Part shown: in pieces, positions 42,469 through 51,303 of the stretch
How positions within the stretch are numbered: position 1 is the stretch's first letter
How the letters are laid out: every line of letters starts with the position of its first letter
From: Rikenellaceae bacterium
GTDB taxonomy: Bacteria > Bacteroidota > Bacteroidia > Bacteroidales > Rikenellaceae
Direction: 5' to 3'
NCBI GenBank assembly: GCA_015059845.1
Contig: SUZR01000004.1
Location: forward strand, 5,156-69,155
Length of the DNA: 64,000 bases
Program-made: the position numbers and the translations under genes
The notes under the pieces: generated by a model
Databases searched by the model: none
What the model was told of the DNA's origin: nothing
What the model saw: the letters and a program-made list of their open reading frames with translations, nothing else

Positions 42469-43992
42469 TTACCACCTCTCGTCTTCGTCAATCTCCTCGC
42501 TCGGAGCCTCAAAGATTACCGTCAGCTTATCCTTCGCCTTGCGGAAGATGCGGCCAAAGCCCCATCCGCTCGACTTGATGTCGTCGTCATCCTCGGGAAC
42601 ATCGTCATCCTCGACACTCGGCTCGTTCCAGCCATCGGTACGTTTCTTCGGCTCGGGCTGAACGGGCGTCGCGACCTCCTTCTTCTCCTGCTCCTCGCTC
42701 TTGGCGGGGGTAACGGGAGTGACGGGAGGCTCGGGAGTTACGACCGTAGGATTCACAGGCTCCGAAGGCACAACCCTCTCCACGGGCTTCTCCTCCTCAG
42801 TCTTAGGTGCAACCTTGGGGATATATACACCTACGGGGCAGGGGCCCATCTGCGCACCACGCAACAGAAGCGACACGGCCAGAGTGACATTCGGCGATGA
42901 GACCTTCTCCAGCGACTCGCTGGTAATACCAATCTCGGCACACGCCGTGCGTGCATCCTGACCTGTAACCTGCTGGAACAGATTGGCGACATTTGCCAGG
43001 TCGGCAACACCACCCGTGATGACGATACCGGCACCCAGCTTCTTGGCGTAGCCAGCCTCACGAATCTCGCTCCACACATACTCGGCGATATCGGTCATAC
43101 GAGCCTCGATGACAGATGCGAGGTTAAGGCGCAGGATAGATTTGATTGTGCGGTTACGGCTGCGCACCTGAATAACCTCGTCGGGCGTAAGGCTCACAAC
43201 GGCTGAGCCCAGCTCGCGCTTAAGATTCTCGATATATCGTGGTGGGATATGACCGTCGTAGATACGGATATCGGTATTCAGGGCTGAGCCACCCATAGGA
43301 ATAGAGGCGATGTAGCAGAGCACGCCGCCATAGTAGATTGCAACGTCGGTAACGCCGCTACCGATATCGACAATGGCAACACCCTCCTCCTTCTCCTCGC
43401 TATTGACAACCGAGTCGGCAACAACAGCCGCGCCGGCATACAGGCCACGCACCTTGACGTGAGCGTCCAGAAAGACTCGACGCAGGCGGTCCTTGGCCAT
43501 ATTCTCGCAAAGGATGAAGTTGTAGGTTGACGAGAGCTGCTTGCTATAACAACCCACGGGGTTTTTCATCTCCACACCTGCATCGCTCTTATAGCACAAG
43601 GGGAAGAAGTCCATAATGGTCTCACCATCGGCAGCCTTCACGTTGCTCATACGCTCCTCGTGCAGGGCCGTAAGGTCGAGCTGCGAGATGCGATTCTCGG
43701 CATCCTTCACAAAGACATAGTCCGTATAGCGGGCACAGCGTACAAACTTACCCGAAATAGAGACATAAGCCTCGGTGATGGCTATGCCTGCCTGCTCCTC
43801 AGCGCGTGCCAAAGCACGACGAAGGGCATCGGTGACCAACTGGCTATTGTCAACCAGACCCGCAGCCATACCCTCGGTATGCTCGGTGACGATGGTCTCG
43901 ACATTTACGGCGCCACCCTCGGCCAAAGAACCAACGGCAACGACAACCTCGGATGAACCGATATCAACTGCTACGATATAACTCTTATTCAC
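42469..43992 (-). CDS. ftsA: Cell division protein FtsA
   Basis: Actin-like protein tethering FtsZ to the membrane. 507 residues from a GTG start at 43992 (VNKSYIVAVDIGSSEV), 25 bases after the ftsQ stop. Longer frames upstream run antisense-like through ftsQ and are rejected. ATP-binding motifs are VDIGSSEVVV, VDIGSGVTDVA and ITGGVADL. A proline-rich acidic linker (about 385-465) precedes an amphipathic membrane-targeting helix (GWGFGRIFRKAKDKLTVIF). An acidic tail then ends the protein, so the helix is not strictly terminal. Confidence 0.94.
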   Translation of the reverse strand: MNKSYIVAVDIGSSEVVVAVGSLAEGGAVNVETIVTEHTEGMAAGLVDNSQLVTDALRRALARAEEQAGIAITEAYVSISGKFVRCARYTDYVFVKDAENRISQLDLTALHEERMSNVKAADGETIMDFFPLCYKSDAGVEMKNPVGCYSKQLSSTYNFILCENMAKDRLRRVFLDAHVKVRGLYAGAAVVADSVVNSEEKEEGVAIVDIGSGVTDVAIYYGGVLCYIASIPMGGSALNTDIRIYDGHIPPRYIENLKRELGSAVVSLTPDEVIQVRSRNRTIKSILRLNLASVIEARMTDIAEYVWSEIREAGYAKKLGAGIVITGGVADLANVANLFQQVTGQDARTACAEIGITSESLEKVSSPNVTLAVSLLLRGAQMGPCPVGVYIPKVAPKTEEEKPVERVVPSEPVNPTVVTPEPPVTPVTPAKSEEQEKKEVATPVQPEPKKRTDGWNEPSVEDDDVPEDDDDIKSSGWGFGRIFRKAKDKLTVIFEAPSEEIDEDERW

Positions 43993-44017
43993 GATATATT
44001 TTGTTTTTATTTTTCTT

Positions 44018-45136
44018 TCACTTGGTGCATACGACCTGACCTTTGTACTCGACCGATATTCTGCGGAAACTGCCCCAGCCGATGTTGCGCAGACCTTTCT
44101 CATAGAAAGTGAGCAACTTATCGAGCTTCGCCTCCACGTCATCCACCGTACCGAAGCTAACCGTATGGTTACCCGTACGAGGGATAAGCTCCAGACGCAA
44201 ATCGCCACTACTCATCGTAGAGGCCACAATTTGGACTATTTCGGCGCGCCAAAAAGAGTCCTGCTCAATATATTTTACAAAGTTAATGAGTTTCAGGAAA
44301 TCTTCATACCTTTTCTGCAACTTTTTTTGCTTCTCACTCTCGGCTTCCTGTCGGGCCGTAACGGCGGCAATCTTTTTATCGTTCTCGCGGTCCATATAAC
44401 GCAGGTTACGACGCAAAGCAGCCTTCTCGGCTCGCTTGGCCGCCACGCGGGCGTCGTACTCGTCATAATCCTCAAACGGGCCCTTGAAACCACCCAGCCA
44501 GCCCTTGCGCTCAACCTGCATACGTCTGACGGCACGCACCGAGTCGGCTATATCCTGCGTATTCTTGAACAGAGGCACCTTCTCATACTGCAACGTATCG
44601 GACTGCGCCTGCGACTTGGCTATCTGCTCGGAGATATATTCGCCGACGCTACCCACATATCCCTTCGGGATAGGAGGCGCGTAACTACCCGTAACGACAG
44701 GCACATAGACCGAGGCCAGACGCGGTGCAGGGAAGACGTAACCTTCGGCGGTGACGTAGCAGTCGTAGCCATCGACCATAAGGCGCAGCAGCGGTCGGCG
44801 CTGACTCACCTCCACACGCAGCTCGCCACCATAGGTGACGTAGGCGCTGGCACGGTCGATGAAGCCGTTGCCACGGATGCTCTGCTCGATGCCTGCGAGG
44901 TCAATATCGCCGACGGGCACGCCGATGGTGGGTATCTTGCTACGCTCAATCCACTGCTCGACAGCCTTGCTCGTGACGAGCATCTCGTCACGCAGCGAGT
45001 CGGTGATGGTCACACGCAGGCTATGCACCGTGGTATTGGCACGGTGATGACGTGCGCGGCCGTGGAAAAAGACCACGAAAGCCACGACAAAGACCCACAG
45101 CAGGGTCATCATTACTATTTTCAGTGTCTTCTGCAT
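44018..45136 (-). CDS. ftsQ: Cell division protein FtsQ with coiled-coil insertion
   Basis: A bitopic divisome protein. It has a cytoplasmic start, one membrane helix (about 7-25), a POTRA-like domain (about 35-115) and a beta domain resuming near 285. At 372 residues it is about 100 longer than usual: residues ~165-282 are a highly charged, helical insertion (for example VAAKRAEKAALRRNL, ARQEAESEKQKKLQKR) of coiled-coil character. Its start shares one base with the murC stop (TAATG). Confidence 0.88.
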   Translation of the reverse strand: MQKTLKIVMMTLLWVFVVAFVVFFHGRARHHRANTTVHSLRVTITDSLRDEMLVTSKAVEQWIERSKIPTIGVPVGDIDLAGIEQSIRGNGFIDRASAYVTYGGELRVEVSQRRPLLRLMVDGYDCYVTAEGYVFPAPRLASVYVPVVTGSYAPPIPKGYVGSVGEYISEQIAKSQAQSDTLQYEKVPLFKNTQDIADSVRAVRRMQVERKGWLGGFKGPFEDYDEYDARVAAKRAEKAALRRNLRYMDRENDKKIAAVTARQEAESEKQKKLQKRYEDFLKLINFVKYIEQDSFWRAEIVQIVASTMSSGDLRLELIPRTGNHTVSFGTVDDVEAKLDKLLTFYEKGLRNIGWGSFRRISVEYKGQVVCTK

Positions 45137-46521
45137 TATGCTTTTTTCTCTAACTCTGCGGCTATTGCAGCACAGTAGGCGTCGATATTGCCTGCACCGA
45201 AGCTAACCACGACATCGGTTGTTGCCGCTCCCAAATCCTGCGCCAAACATTCGCGCTCGCAGATATGGCACGGCACGGTGACCAAATCCATTATCATCTC
45301 CGACCCCACACCCTCAATCGGCAGCTCGCGGGCAGGGTAGATAGGCACCAGCACCACCTCGTCGGCGTGCGACAGGGCAGCAGCGAACTCGCGGTAGAGG
45401 TCGCGCGTACGGGTGTAGAGGTGCGGCTGGAAGAGAGCCGTGAGGTGACGCCCTGGGAACATCTTACGCACCGAGGTGATTGTAGCCTCCAGCTCCTCGG
45501 GGTGGTGGGCATAGTCGTCCATATATACCTGACGGGGAGTATTGACATAGAACTCGAAGCGGCGCTTTACGCCTGAGAATTGCTCGAGTGCTACGGCCAG
45601 TTTCTCCTCGCTCAGCTCCTCGCCACGCTTACGTGCTGCGCAGACCATTGAGGCCACAGCCGCCACGCAGTTCTCGACATTCACCCAGCCGGGGATGCCG
45701 AGCGTGAGGTTTTTAAGTATGCCGAACGGCGTTACGATATCGAAGCGGTAGTAGCCGCCCTGCTGCAAGGCGATGTTGGTGGCGTAGAAGTCGCTCGCCA
45801 CATCGTCGTAGCTGTATCGCCAGATGTCAATGTCCTCAGGCAGAGGGATATTCACGCCCTGTTTGATGATGAGGTCGCCACCCTTCTTAATCAGCGCAGC
45901 GAACTGCCCGAAGGCCTCCACAACGGCCTCAAAAGTGCCGTAGATATCGAGGTGGTCGGCAGCAACCGAAGTGATGACCGCAACATCGGGTCTCAGGCGA
46001 AGGAACGAGCGGTCGAACTCATCGGCCTCAACGGCCAGACGGTTGCCATCGCCGAGGACCATATTGCCGTTAAAATTCTTCGAGATACCACCCAAAAAGG
46101 CGTTGCCACCCACGCCCATAGCCGAGTTGAGCCACGCAATCATCGTGGATGTGGTAGTCTTGCCGTGTGTGCCAGCTACGGCCATAACATACTTTCCCTC
46201 AGAGAGATGCCCAAGCATCTGCGAGCGTTTCTCCATCAGGAAACCACCCTCACCGAAGTATTGCATCTGCGGATGGTCCTGCGGAACGGCGGGGGTATAG
46301 ACAACCATCGTTGTCGCGGGGTTACGGAACGCCTCGGGGATAGCATCCACCTCGTCCTCGTAGGTCACCTCGGCACCCTCGGCCTGCAAGGCGCGAGTCA
46401 GAGGTGTTTCGGTGCGGTCGTAGCCTGCAACCTGACGACCCTCGTGCAGGAAGTAGCGTGCAAGGGCACTCATTCCGATGCCGCCAATGCCAAGGAAATA
46501 TATGTTTGGGTAGTGTTTCAT
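45136..46521 (-). CDS. murC: UDP-N-acetylmuramate--L-alanine ligase
   Basis: Adds L-alanine to UDP-MurNAc, the first step of the peptidoglycan stem peptide. 461 residues from MKHYPNIYF. The UDP-binding loop is GIGGIGMSALA (9-19) and the ATP loop is AGTHGKTTTS, followed by the usual three Mur domains. A longer frame back to 46587 only translates a 9-bp repeat array and is rejected. It lies 50 bases after murG in the division cluster. Confidence 0.96.
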   Translation of the reverse strand: MKHYPNIYFLGIGGIGMSALARYFLHEGRQVAGYDRTETPLTRALQAEGAEVTYEDEVDAIPEAFRNPATTMVVYTPAVPQDHPQMQYFGEGGFLMEKRSQMLGHLSEGKYVMAVAGTHGKTTTSTMIAWLNSAMGVGGNAFLGGISKNFNGNMVLGDGNRLAVEADEFDRSFLRLRPDVAVITSVAADHLDIYGTFEAVVEAFGQFAALIKKGGDLIIKQGVNIPLPEDIDIWRYSYDDVASDFYATNIALQQGGYYRFDIVTPFGILKNLTLGIPGWVNVENCVAAVASMVCAARKRGEELSEEKLAVALEQFSGVKRRFEFYVNTPRQVYMDDYAHHPEELEATITSVRKMFPGRHLTALFQPHLYTRTRDLYREFAAALSHADEVVLVPIYPARELPIEGVGSEMIMDLVTVPCHICERECLAQDLGAATTDVVVSFGAGNIDAYCAAIAAELEKKA

Positions 46522-46534
46522 TTTTGTGTTTTTA

Positions 46535-46561
46535 TAGGTGTTATAGGTGCTATAAGTGTTA
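46535..46561 (-). repeat. 9-bp array in the murG-murC gap, 3 units
   Basis: AGGTGTTAT, AGGTGCTAT, AAGTGTTAT in direct succession. It lies inside the operon, in the leader region of murC, 13 bases before its start codon. Confidence 0.82.
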
Positions 46562-46571
46562 TACGCTTTTA

Positions 46572-47678
46572 CTAGAAGCGGCTCCACTCTTTTTCTATCT
46601 GTTTAACCACGCGGTCGGCTGCATCCTTAATGCCGAGGCGAGAGATATTCTTCTTCAGCAATGCCAAGCGCTCCTTATCCTCCAGCAGATTCAGAGCCGC
46701 GGGCATACCCTGCATAACGGCGTCTGCATCGCGCACCATAAGTGCCGCATCCTTCTCCACCAGCGCCATAGCATTCTTTGTCTGATGGTCCTCGGCCACG
46801 TTGGGCGAGGGAACGAAAATTGTCGGCTTACCCACCAGGCAGAGTTCTGACACGGTGCAGGCGCCACTGCGCGAGATAACCACATCAGCAACCTCGTAGG
46901 CGTAGTCCATACGCTCGATAAATGCCCCCTGCCAGATATTTGCGGTGGGGTGCGAGGCGAGGAAGTCACGCATCTCGGCCTCGTAATATTTTCCCGTCTG
47001 CCAGATAACCTGCACGGGCGAGGTGCCATCGAGCGTGGGAAGCCAATGCTTCATCATCTCGTTGAGCGTGCGTGTGCCGAGCGAGCCACCCACAACCAGC
47101 ACCGTAGGCTTATCGGCCGTAAAGCCGTAGTGCGCCAACGCCTCTGCGCTCTTCTCCTTTGCAGGGGCAAAGCGACCACGCAACGGGTTACCCGTAAGGG
47201 TAATCTTATCGGCAGGGAAGAATCGCTCCATACCGTCGTAGGCCACGCATATACGGCGTGCGCCACGGGCCAATAGCTTGTTCGTTACGCCTGCGTAAGA
47301 GTTCTGTTCCTGAATAACGGTCGGAACGCCCATACGTTGTGCAGCCCACAGCACAGGTGCTGAGGCGTAGCCACCAAAGCCCACAACCACATCGGCCGAG
47401 AAGTCGCGGATAACCTTACGTGCCTTGCGTACGCTGCTCACAACCTTGAAGGGCACAAGCAGGTTTTTCGGCTCCAAACGACGTTGCAGGCCCGCAATAG
47501 GCAGACCCACGATATTGTATCCCAGGGCGGGAATCTTCTCCATCTCCATCTTGCCCTCGGCACCCACGAAGAGGATTTCGACCTCCTCCTTCCACTTACG
47601 CTTCAGCGCCTCGGCAACAGCAACGGCGGGATAGATATGGCCTCCCGTACCGCCACCTGAAAGTATTACTCGTTTCAT
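46572..47678 (-). CDS. murG: MurG, lipid II-forming N-acetylglucosaminyltransferase
   Basis: GT28-family enzyme adding GlcNAc to lipid I on the inner membrane. 368 residues. The N-terminal GGGTGGHIYPA (8-18) binds the acceptor side, and the C-terminal SRSGACTVSEL and PSPNVAEDHQTKNA form the UDP-GlcNAc site. It is the first gene here of murG-murC-ftsQ-ftsA-ftsZ. The usual upstream members (mraZ to ftsW) are replaced by a repeat-rich gap and an unrelated ComM-type gene. Confidence 0.96.
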   Translation of the reverse strand: MKRVILSGGGTGGHIYPAVAVAEALKRKWKEEVEILFVGAEGKMEMEKIPALGYNIVGLPIAGLQRRLEPKNLLVPFKVVSSVRKARKVIRDFSADVVVGFGGYASAPVLWAAQRMGVPTVIQEQNSYAGVTNKLLARGARRICVAYDGMERFFPADKITLTGNPLRGRFAPAKEKSAEALAHYGFTADKPTVLVVGGSLGTRTLNEMMKHWLPTLDGTSPVQVIWQTGKYYEAEMRDFLASHPTANIWQGAFIERMDYAYEVADVVISRSGACTVSELCLVGKPTIFVPSPNVAEDHQTKNAMALVEKDAALMVRDADAVMQGMPAALNLLEDKERLALLKKNISRLGIKDAADRVVKQIEKEWSRF

Positions 47679-47739
47679 TTATATAATCGCTATTATAGCT
47701 TTTTTCGTTAATATCTATGTTCTCTTGCTCCTCTCGGCT

Positions 47740-47770
47740 TACCTTGCGGCCTCCAGCCGCATTTGCAAAT
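47740..47770 (-). repeat. GCGGCC-module repeat, copy 2
   Basis: On the minus strand it reads ATTTGCAAATGCGGCTGG followed by AGGCCGCA, matching 57521-57551 and 30342-30370. The GCGGC/GCCGC arms form a hairpin. Confidence 0.7.
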
Positions 47771-47856
47771 CTGACCCAACGCCGCCATTAAGGCGAGGGC
47801 AAAGTGGGCTTGCAAGCTTTGCCGAGCCGAGGCGGTGAAAAGCCGCGTATGCGGAT

Positions 47857-47912
47857 TACCCCCAACCCCCGCCTCAGGCAGGGGCTTCGGTCGCTACGCT
47901 CCGAAGATTGCA
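47857..47912 (-). repeat. Dispersed 56-bp repeat, copy 1
   Basis: The reverse complement matches 57458-57518 almost throughout (shared GACCGAAGCCCCTGCCT, then AGGCGGGGGTT). It contains a CCCCTGCCT/AGGCGGGG hairpin. Confidence 0.8.
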
Positions 47913-47942
47913 GAACCAAAGGTTATTAATTCTCAAAATCAA

Positions 47943-47970
47943 TTTTGAATTTTGAATTCTGCATTCTTAA
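47943..47970 (-). repeat. 7-bp tandem repeat, 4 units
   Basis: TTTTGAA TTTTGAA TTCTGCA TTCTTAA, running up to the ComM-type gene stop codon. One of four TTYTGMA-type arrays in the window. Confidence 0.8.
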
Positions 47971-47974
47971 TTCT

Positions 47975-49507
47975 CTACCGTCCCCAGCTATCGCGGTCGA
48001 GCGAGCGGTATGTGATGGCCTCCGAGATGTGCAGCGGCTCAATATCCGCCTTACCCTCCAGGTCGGCAATCGTGCGTGCCACCTTGATGATGCGGTCGTA
48101 GGCGCGGGCCGATAGTTGCAGACGCTCCATAGCTCCATCCAGCAGTCGGCGCACGTCGGGCGATAGTGGGCAGAACTTGCGCAGCATAGCCGACGACATC
48201 ATCGTATTGGTATATATTCCCGTGCCACGGAATCGCTCCGCCTGACGCTCGCGGGCACGCATCACACGCTCACGAACGGCAGCACTCGACTCCGCAGGCT
48301 CCGCAGAGGCTATCTCCTCACGGCTTACGGGCGTTATCTCCACGTGCAGGTCGATGCGGTCCATAAGTGGCCCTGAGATACGCCCCGCATAACGGCGCAC
48401 GGCTGCAGGTGAGCAGGTACACTCCTTATCGGGGTGGTTGTAGTAGCCACACGGGCAGGGATTCATCGAGGCCACGAGGGTAAAGTTTGATGGGTAATCG
48501 ACCGAATAACGTACCCTCGATATGGTTATATGTTTATCCTCCATCGGCTGGCGCAGCACCTCCAGAACAGAGTGTCCAAACTCGGGCATCTCATCCAGAA
48601 ACAGCACTCCGTTGTGTGCCAGCGACACCTCTCCCGGCTGGGGCGTATTACCTCCGCCAATGAGTGCCATCGGCGAGGCCATATGGTGCGGGGCACGGAA
48701 CGGTCGCTGGCTCATAAGGCCTCGCGTAGTACCCAGCTTACCCGCCACGGAGTGTATCTTGGTGGTTTCGAGCGCCTCCTCAATGCTCATCGGGGGCATA
48801 ATGGTCGGCATACGGCGTGCAAGCATAGTCTTACCCGAGCCCGGCGGGCCAATCATAATGACGTTGTGACCTCCTGCGGCGGCAATCTCCAGAGCGCGCT
48901 TGGCGTGCTGCTGACCCTTGACATCGGCGAAGTCGTCGGCATAGGGCTCGGCTGAGATATTCATCTCCACCTCGCGTTGCACTGAGAAAATCTCCTGCTC
49001 GCCATTGAGCGAGGCAGCTACCTCCGTCAGCGACTCCACGGCCAGCACCTCGATACCCTCCACAACGGCAGCCTCCATAGCATTTTCGCGTGGCACGTAG
49101 ATGCGTTTATAGCCACGCGCCTTCGCCTCGGCCGTAATGGGCAGCACACCCCTGACACCTCGCACCGAGCCATCCAGCGACAGCTCGCCCACAAACCACG
49201 CCTCGGCCATACGCTCGGCGACAATCTGGTTTGTGGCGGCGAGGATAGCAACGGCTATGGGCAGGTCGTAGCCCGAGCCCTCCTTCCGAAGGTCGGCAGG
49301 GGCAAGGTTTACCACACACTTGCGGGCGGTCATACGGTAGCCCGAATTTTCGAAGGCCGAGCGTATGCGTTGCTCACTCTCGCGCACAGCATTGTCGGGC
49401 AGGCCCACAAGGAACAGACCCAAGCCGCCGCCCGTGATACTCACTTCGACGGTGACCTGCGTAGCGCCAATGCCTGAAACGGTACCTGTATATGCGCGTA
49501 TAACCAT
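47975..49507 (-). CDS. ComM/YifB-type Mg-chelatase-like AAA ATPase
   Basis: A 510-residue protein. The N-terminal Lon-protease-like ChlI domain (about 20-140) leads to an AAA+ core with Walker A GPPGSGKTML and Walker B LFLDEMPEFG, and a C-terminal magnesium-chelatase lid. ComM in naturally competent bacteria is a helicase promoting branch migration during DNA uptake. Here the role is inferred. It lies in a DNA-processing run with priA, comF and dnaB. Confidence 0.93.
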   Translation of the reverse strand: MVIRAYTGTVSGIGATQVTVEVSITGGGLGLFLVGLPDNAVRESEQRIRSAFENSGYRMTARKCVVNLAPADLRKEGSGYDLPIAVAILAATNQIVAERMAEAWFVGELSLDGSVRGVRGVLPITAEAKARGYKRIYVPRENAMEAAVVEGIEVLAVESLTEVAASLNGEQEIFSVQREVEMNISAEPYADDFADVKGQQHAKRALEIAAAGGHNVIMIGPPGSGKTMLARRMPTIMPPMSIEEALETTKIHSVAGKLGTTRGLMSQRPFRAPHHMASPMALIGGGNTPQPGEVSLAHNGVLFLDEMPEFGHSVLEVLRQPMEDKHITISRVRYSVDYPSNFTLVASMNPCPCGYYNHPDKECTCSPAAVRRYAGRISGPLMDRIDLHVEITPVSREEIASAEPAESSAAVRERVMRARERQAERFRGTGIYTNTMMSSAMLRKFCPLSPDVRRLLDGAMERLQLSARAYDRIIKVARTIADLEGKADIEPLHISEAITYRSLDRDSWGR

Positions 49508-49517
49508 TGAAACCCAA

Positions 49518-49552
49518 TTATGAATTCTAAATTTTGAATTTTGAATTTAAAA
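49518..49552 (-). repeat. 7-bp tandem repeat, 5 units
   Basis: TTATGAA TTCTAAA TTTTGAA TTTTGAA TTTAAAA, filling the gap between dnaB and the ComM-type gene and reaching into the dnaB stop. Confidence 0.78.
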
Positions 49553-51175
49553 CGGCACCTCGTCGGTAAGAGGTTTCTGCTTGTCGATATTTGTGGGGCC
49601 CTGCTGGATATCAAACTCATTGCCACCCATCGAAGAGCCTAAACCGCCACCCATCGGGGCACTCGCACCTCCCGCTACGGGTAGAGCAAACTCATTATCA
49701 TCTCCGCCACTCATCGAGCTGGCAATCTCGGTATATCCGCCACCCATCGGGTCGCCTGCCGTAGAGAACTCATCCATCTCGAGGTCCATAAAGCGTGTCT
49801 GCTCCTTCAGGAAGCGCAGCTTCACATCCGTTGCGGCACCACTACGGTGCTTGGCGATGATAATCTCGGCCATACCTGCCGTGGGCATACCATTCTCGTC
49901 GGTATTCATACCGTAGTACTCGGGGCGGTGGATGAATGCCACGATATCGGCATCCTGCTCGATAGCTCCCGACTCACGCAAATCCGAGAGTTGCGGGCGT
50001 TTCGAGCCGCCACGTGTCTCGGTGGCACGGCTGAGCTGTGACAGTGCGATGATGGGCACGTTGAGCTCCTTGGCGATAGCCTTCAGCGTACGTGAGATGA
50101 AGGCCACCTCCTGCTCGCGGTTACCCTTCGAGTCGGCGTTGCCGGTCATAAGCTGGAGGTAGTCGATGATGATAATCTTAATGTCGTTGTGTATCTTCAA
50201 TCGGCGGGCCTTCGAGCGGAACTCAAAGACCGAGAGCGCCGGCGTATCGTCAATAAACAGCGGTGCTGTACCCAGCGGCTTGGTGGCACTCTCAAGGTGA
50301 CGCCACTGCTCGGGCGTGAGGCGGCCCGACTTGATATCCGTACCACTCAGACCCGTCTCGGCAATGATAAGACGCATCATAAGCTGCACGGATGACATCT
50401 CAAGCGAGAAGAAGGCTACGGGCGACTCGTGGTCGATAGCCATATTACGCGCCATAGAGAGCACGAAGGCGGTCTTACCCATCGCAGGACGTGCCGCGAT
50501 GATGATAAGGTCGCTGGGCTGCCAGCCGAGCGTAACGCGGTCAACGGCCATAAAACCCGAGGGCACACCATTGAAGGCCGAGGTGTTCTTGCTCGCCTCC
50601 TCAATCTGCATCATAGCCTTCGAGAGCACATCCTTGGCACTCTGCACCGAGCGCTTGACGTGACCCTCGGCAACCTTGAAAATCTCACTCTCGGCATATC
50701 CGATAAGATCCGTTACATCCTGGTCCTCGTCGTACGAGCGACGCTGAATCTCCGTAGCGGAGCGGATAAGCTCGCGCTGCACATACTTCTGCGCGATAAT
50801 CTTGGCGTGAAACTCCACGTTGGCAGCCGAGCCGACCTTCTGCGTGAGCTGCGCGAGGTAGGCGGCGCCACCCACCTTCTTCAGCTCGCCACGCACCTTC
50901 AGGCACTCGGTGACGGTGTAGAGGTCGATGGGCTTCAGCTCGGCCGAGAGCGACTCGATAGCCTTATAGATAAGGCGGTGCTCCTCGGTGTAGAAAGAGT
51001 CGGGTGTGACGTACTCCTGCACGGCGATGATACTATCGCGCTCGAGCATCAACGCACCCAGCACAGCCTCCTCAAGCTCAACGGCTTGGGGCGGTACGGT
51101 ACCGACTACGGTGGCCTCCGTCACATTATCGTATGCGGCACGGTTGCGTGCCGAGGGAGTGAATTCTCTTGCCAT
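49547..51175 (-). CDS. dnaB: Replicative DNA helicase DnaB
   Basis: Hexameric fork helicase. 542 residues from MAREFTP. It has an N-terminal primase-binding domain (about 30-130), a linker, and a RecA-like C-terminal domain with Walker A ARPAMGKTA and YLQLMTG. Downstream of the ATPase core is a ~75-residue glycine/methionine-rich low-complexity tail (GGGYTE, APMGGGLGSSMGG) ending in TDEVPF, which resembles the acidic tip of SSB. An upstream in-frame start adds only 8 residues and is not preferred. Follows comF. Confidence 0.95.
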   Translation of the reverse strand: MAREFTPSARNRAAYDNVTEATVVGTVPPQAVELEEAVLGALMLERDSIIAVQEYVTPDSFYTEEHRLIYKAIESLSAELKPIDLYTVTECLKVRGELKKVGGAAYLAQLTQKVGSAANVEFHAKIIAQKYVQRELIRSATEIQRRSYDEDQDVTDLIGYAESEIFKVAEGHVKRSVQSAKDVLSKAMMQIEEASKNTSAFNGVPSGFMAVDRVTLGWQPSDLIIIAARPAMGKTAFVLSMARNMAIDHESPVAFFSLEMSSVQLMMRLIIAETGLSGTDIKSGRLTPEQWRHLESATKPLGTAPLFIDDTPALSVFEFRSKARRLKIHNDIKIIIIDYLQLMTGNADSKGNREQEVAFISRTLKAIAKELNVPIIALSQLSRATETRGGSKRPQLSDLRESGAIEQDADIVAFIHRPEYYGMNTDENGMPTAGMAEIIIAKHRSGAATDVKLRFLKEQTRFMDLEMDEFSTAGDPMGGGYTEIASSMSGGDDNEFALPVAGGASAPMGGGLGSSMGGNEFDIQQGPTNIDKQKPLTDEVPF

Positions 51176-51303
51176 AAAAATAGGTGTGTAATTTTTCAAA
51201 TTTCAAAATTATGAATTTTTACCCAAACGGCAAGCCTCGAAGCAGAGAAATTTATGAACAAAAAAGCGGCTCTGTTGATAACATCAGAAAAACCATCGGC
51301 AAC

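Larger units (their letters stand above)
47679..47974. other. 296-bp repeat-rich gap between the ComM-type gene and murG
   Basis: It contains a GCGGCC module, a longer dispersed repeat and a heptad array next to the ComM-type stop. GC-rich palindromes (for example GGCTTGCAAGC at 47798-47808) lie between them. I see no gene and no clear TAnnTTTG box for murG. Confidence 0.7.

Noticed and set aside
43993..44208. N-terminal extension of ftsA by 72 codons
   Set aside because: It lies inside ftsQ in another frame and has no FtsA-like sequence. The GTG at 43992 gives the family start.
44165..45178. A 337-codon plus-strand frame opposite ftsQ
   Set aside because: Histidine- and arginine-rich shadow of ftsQ with no family features.
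46522..46587. N-terminal extension of murC by 22 codons
   Set aside because: It only translates the 9-bp repeat and overlaps the end of murG.
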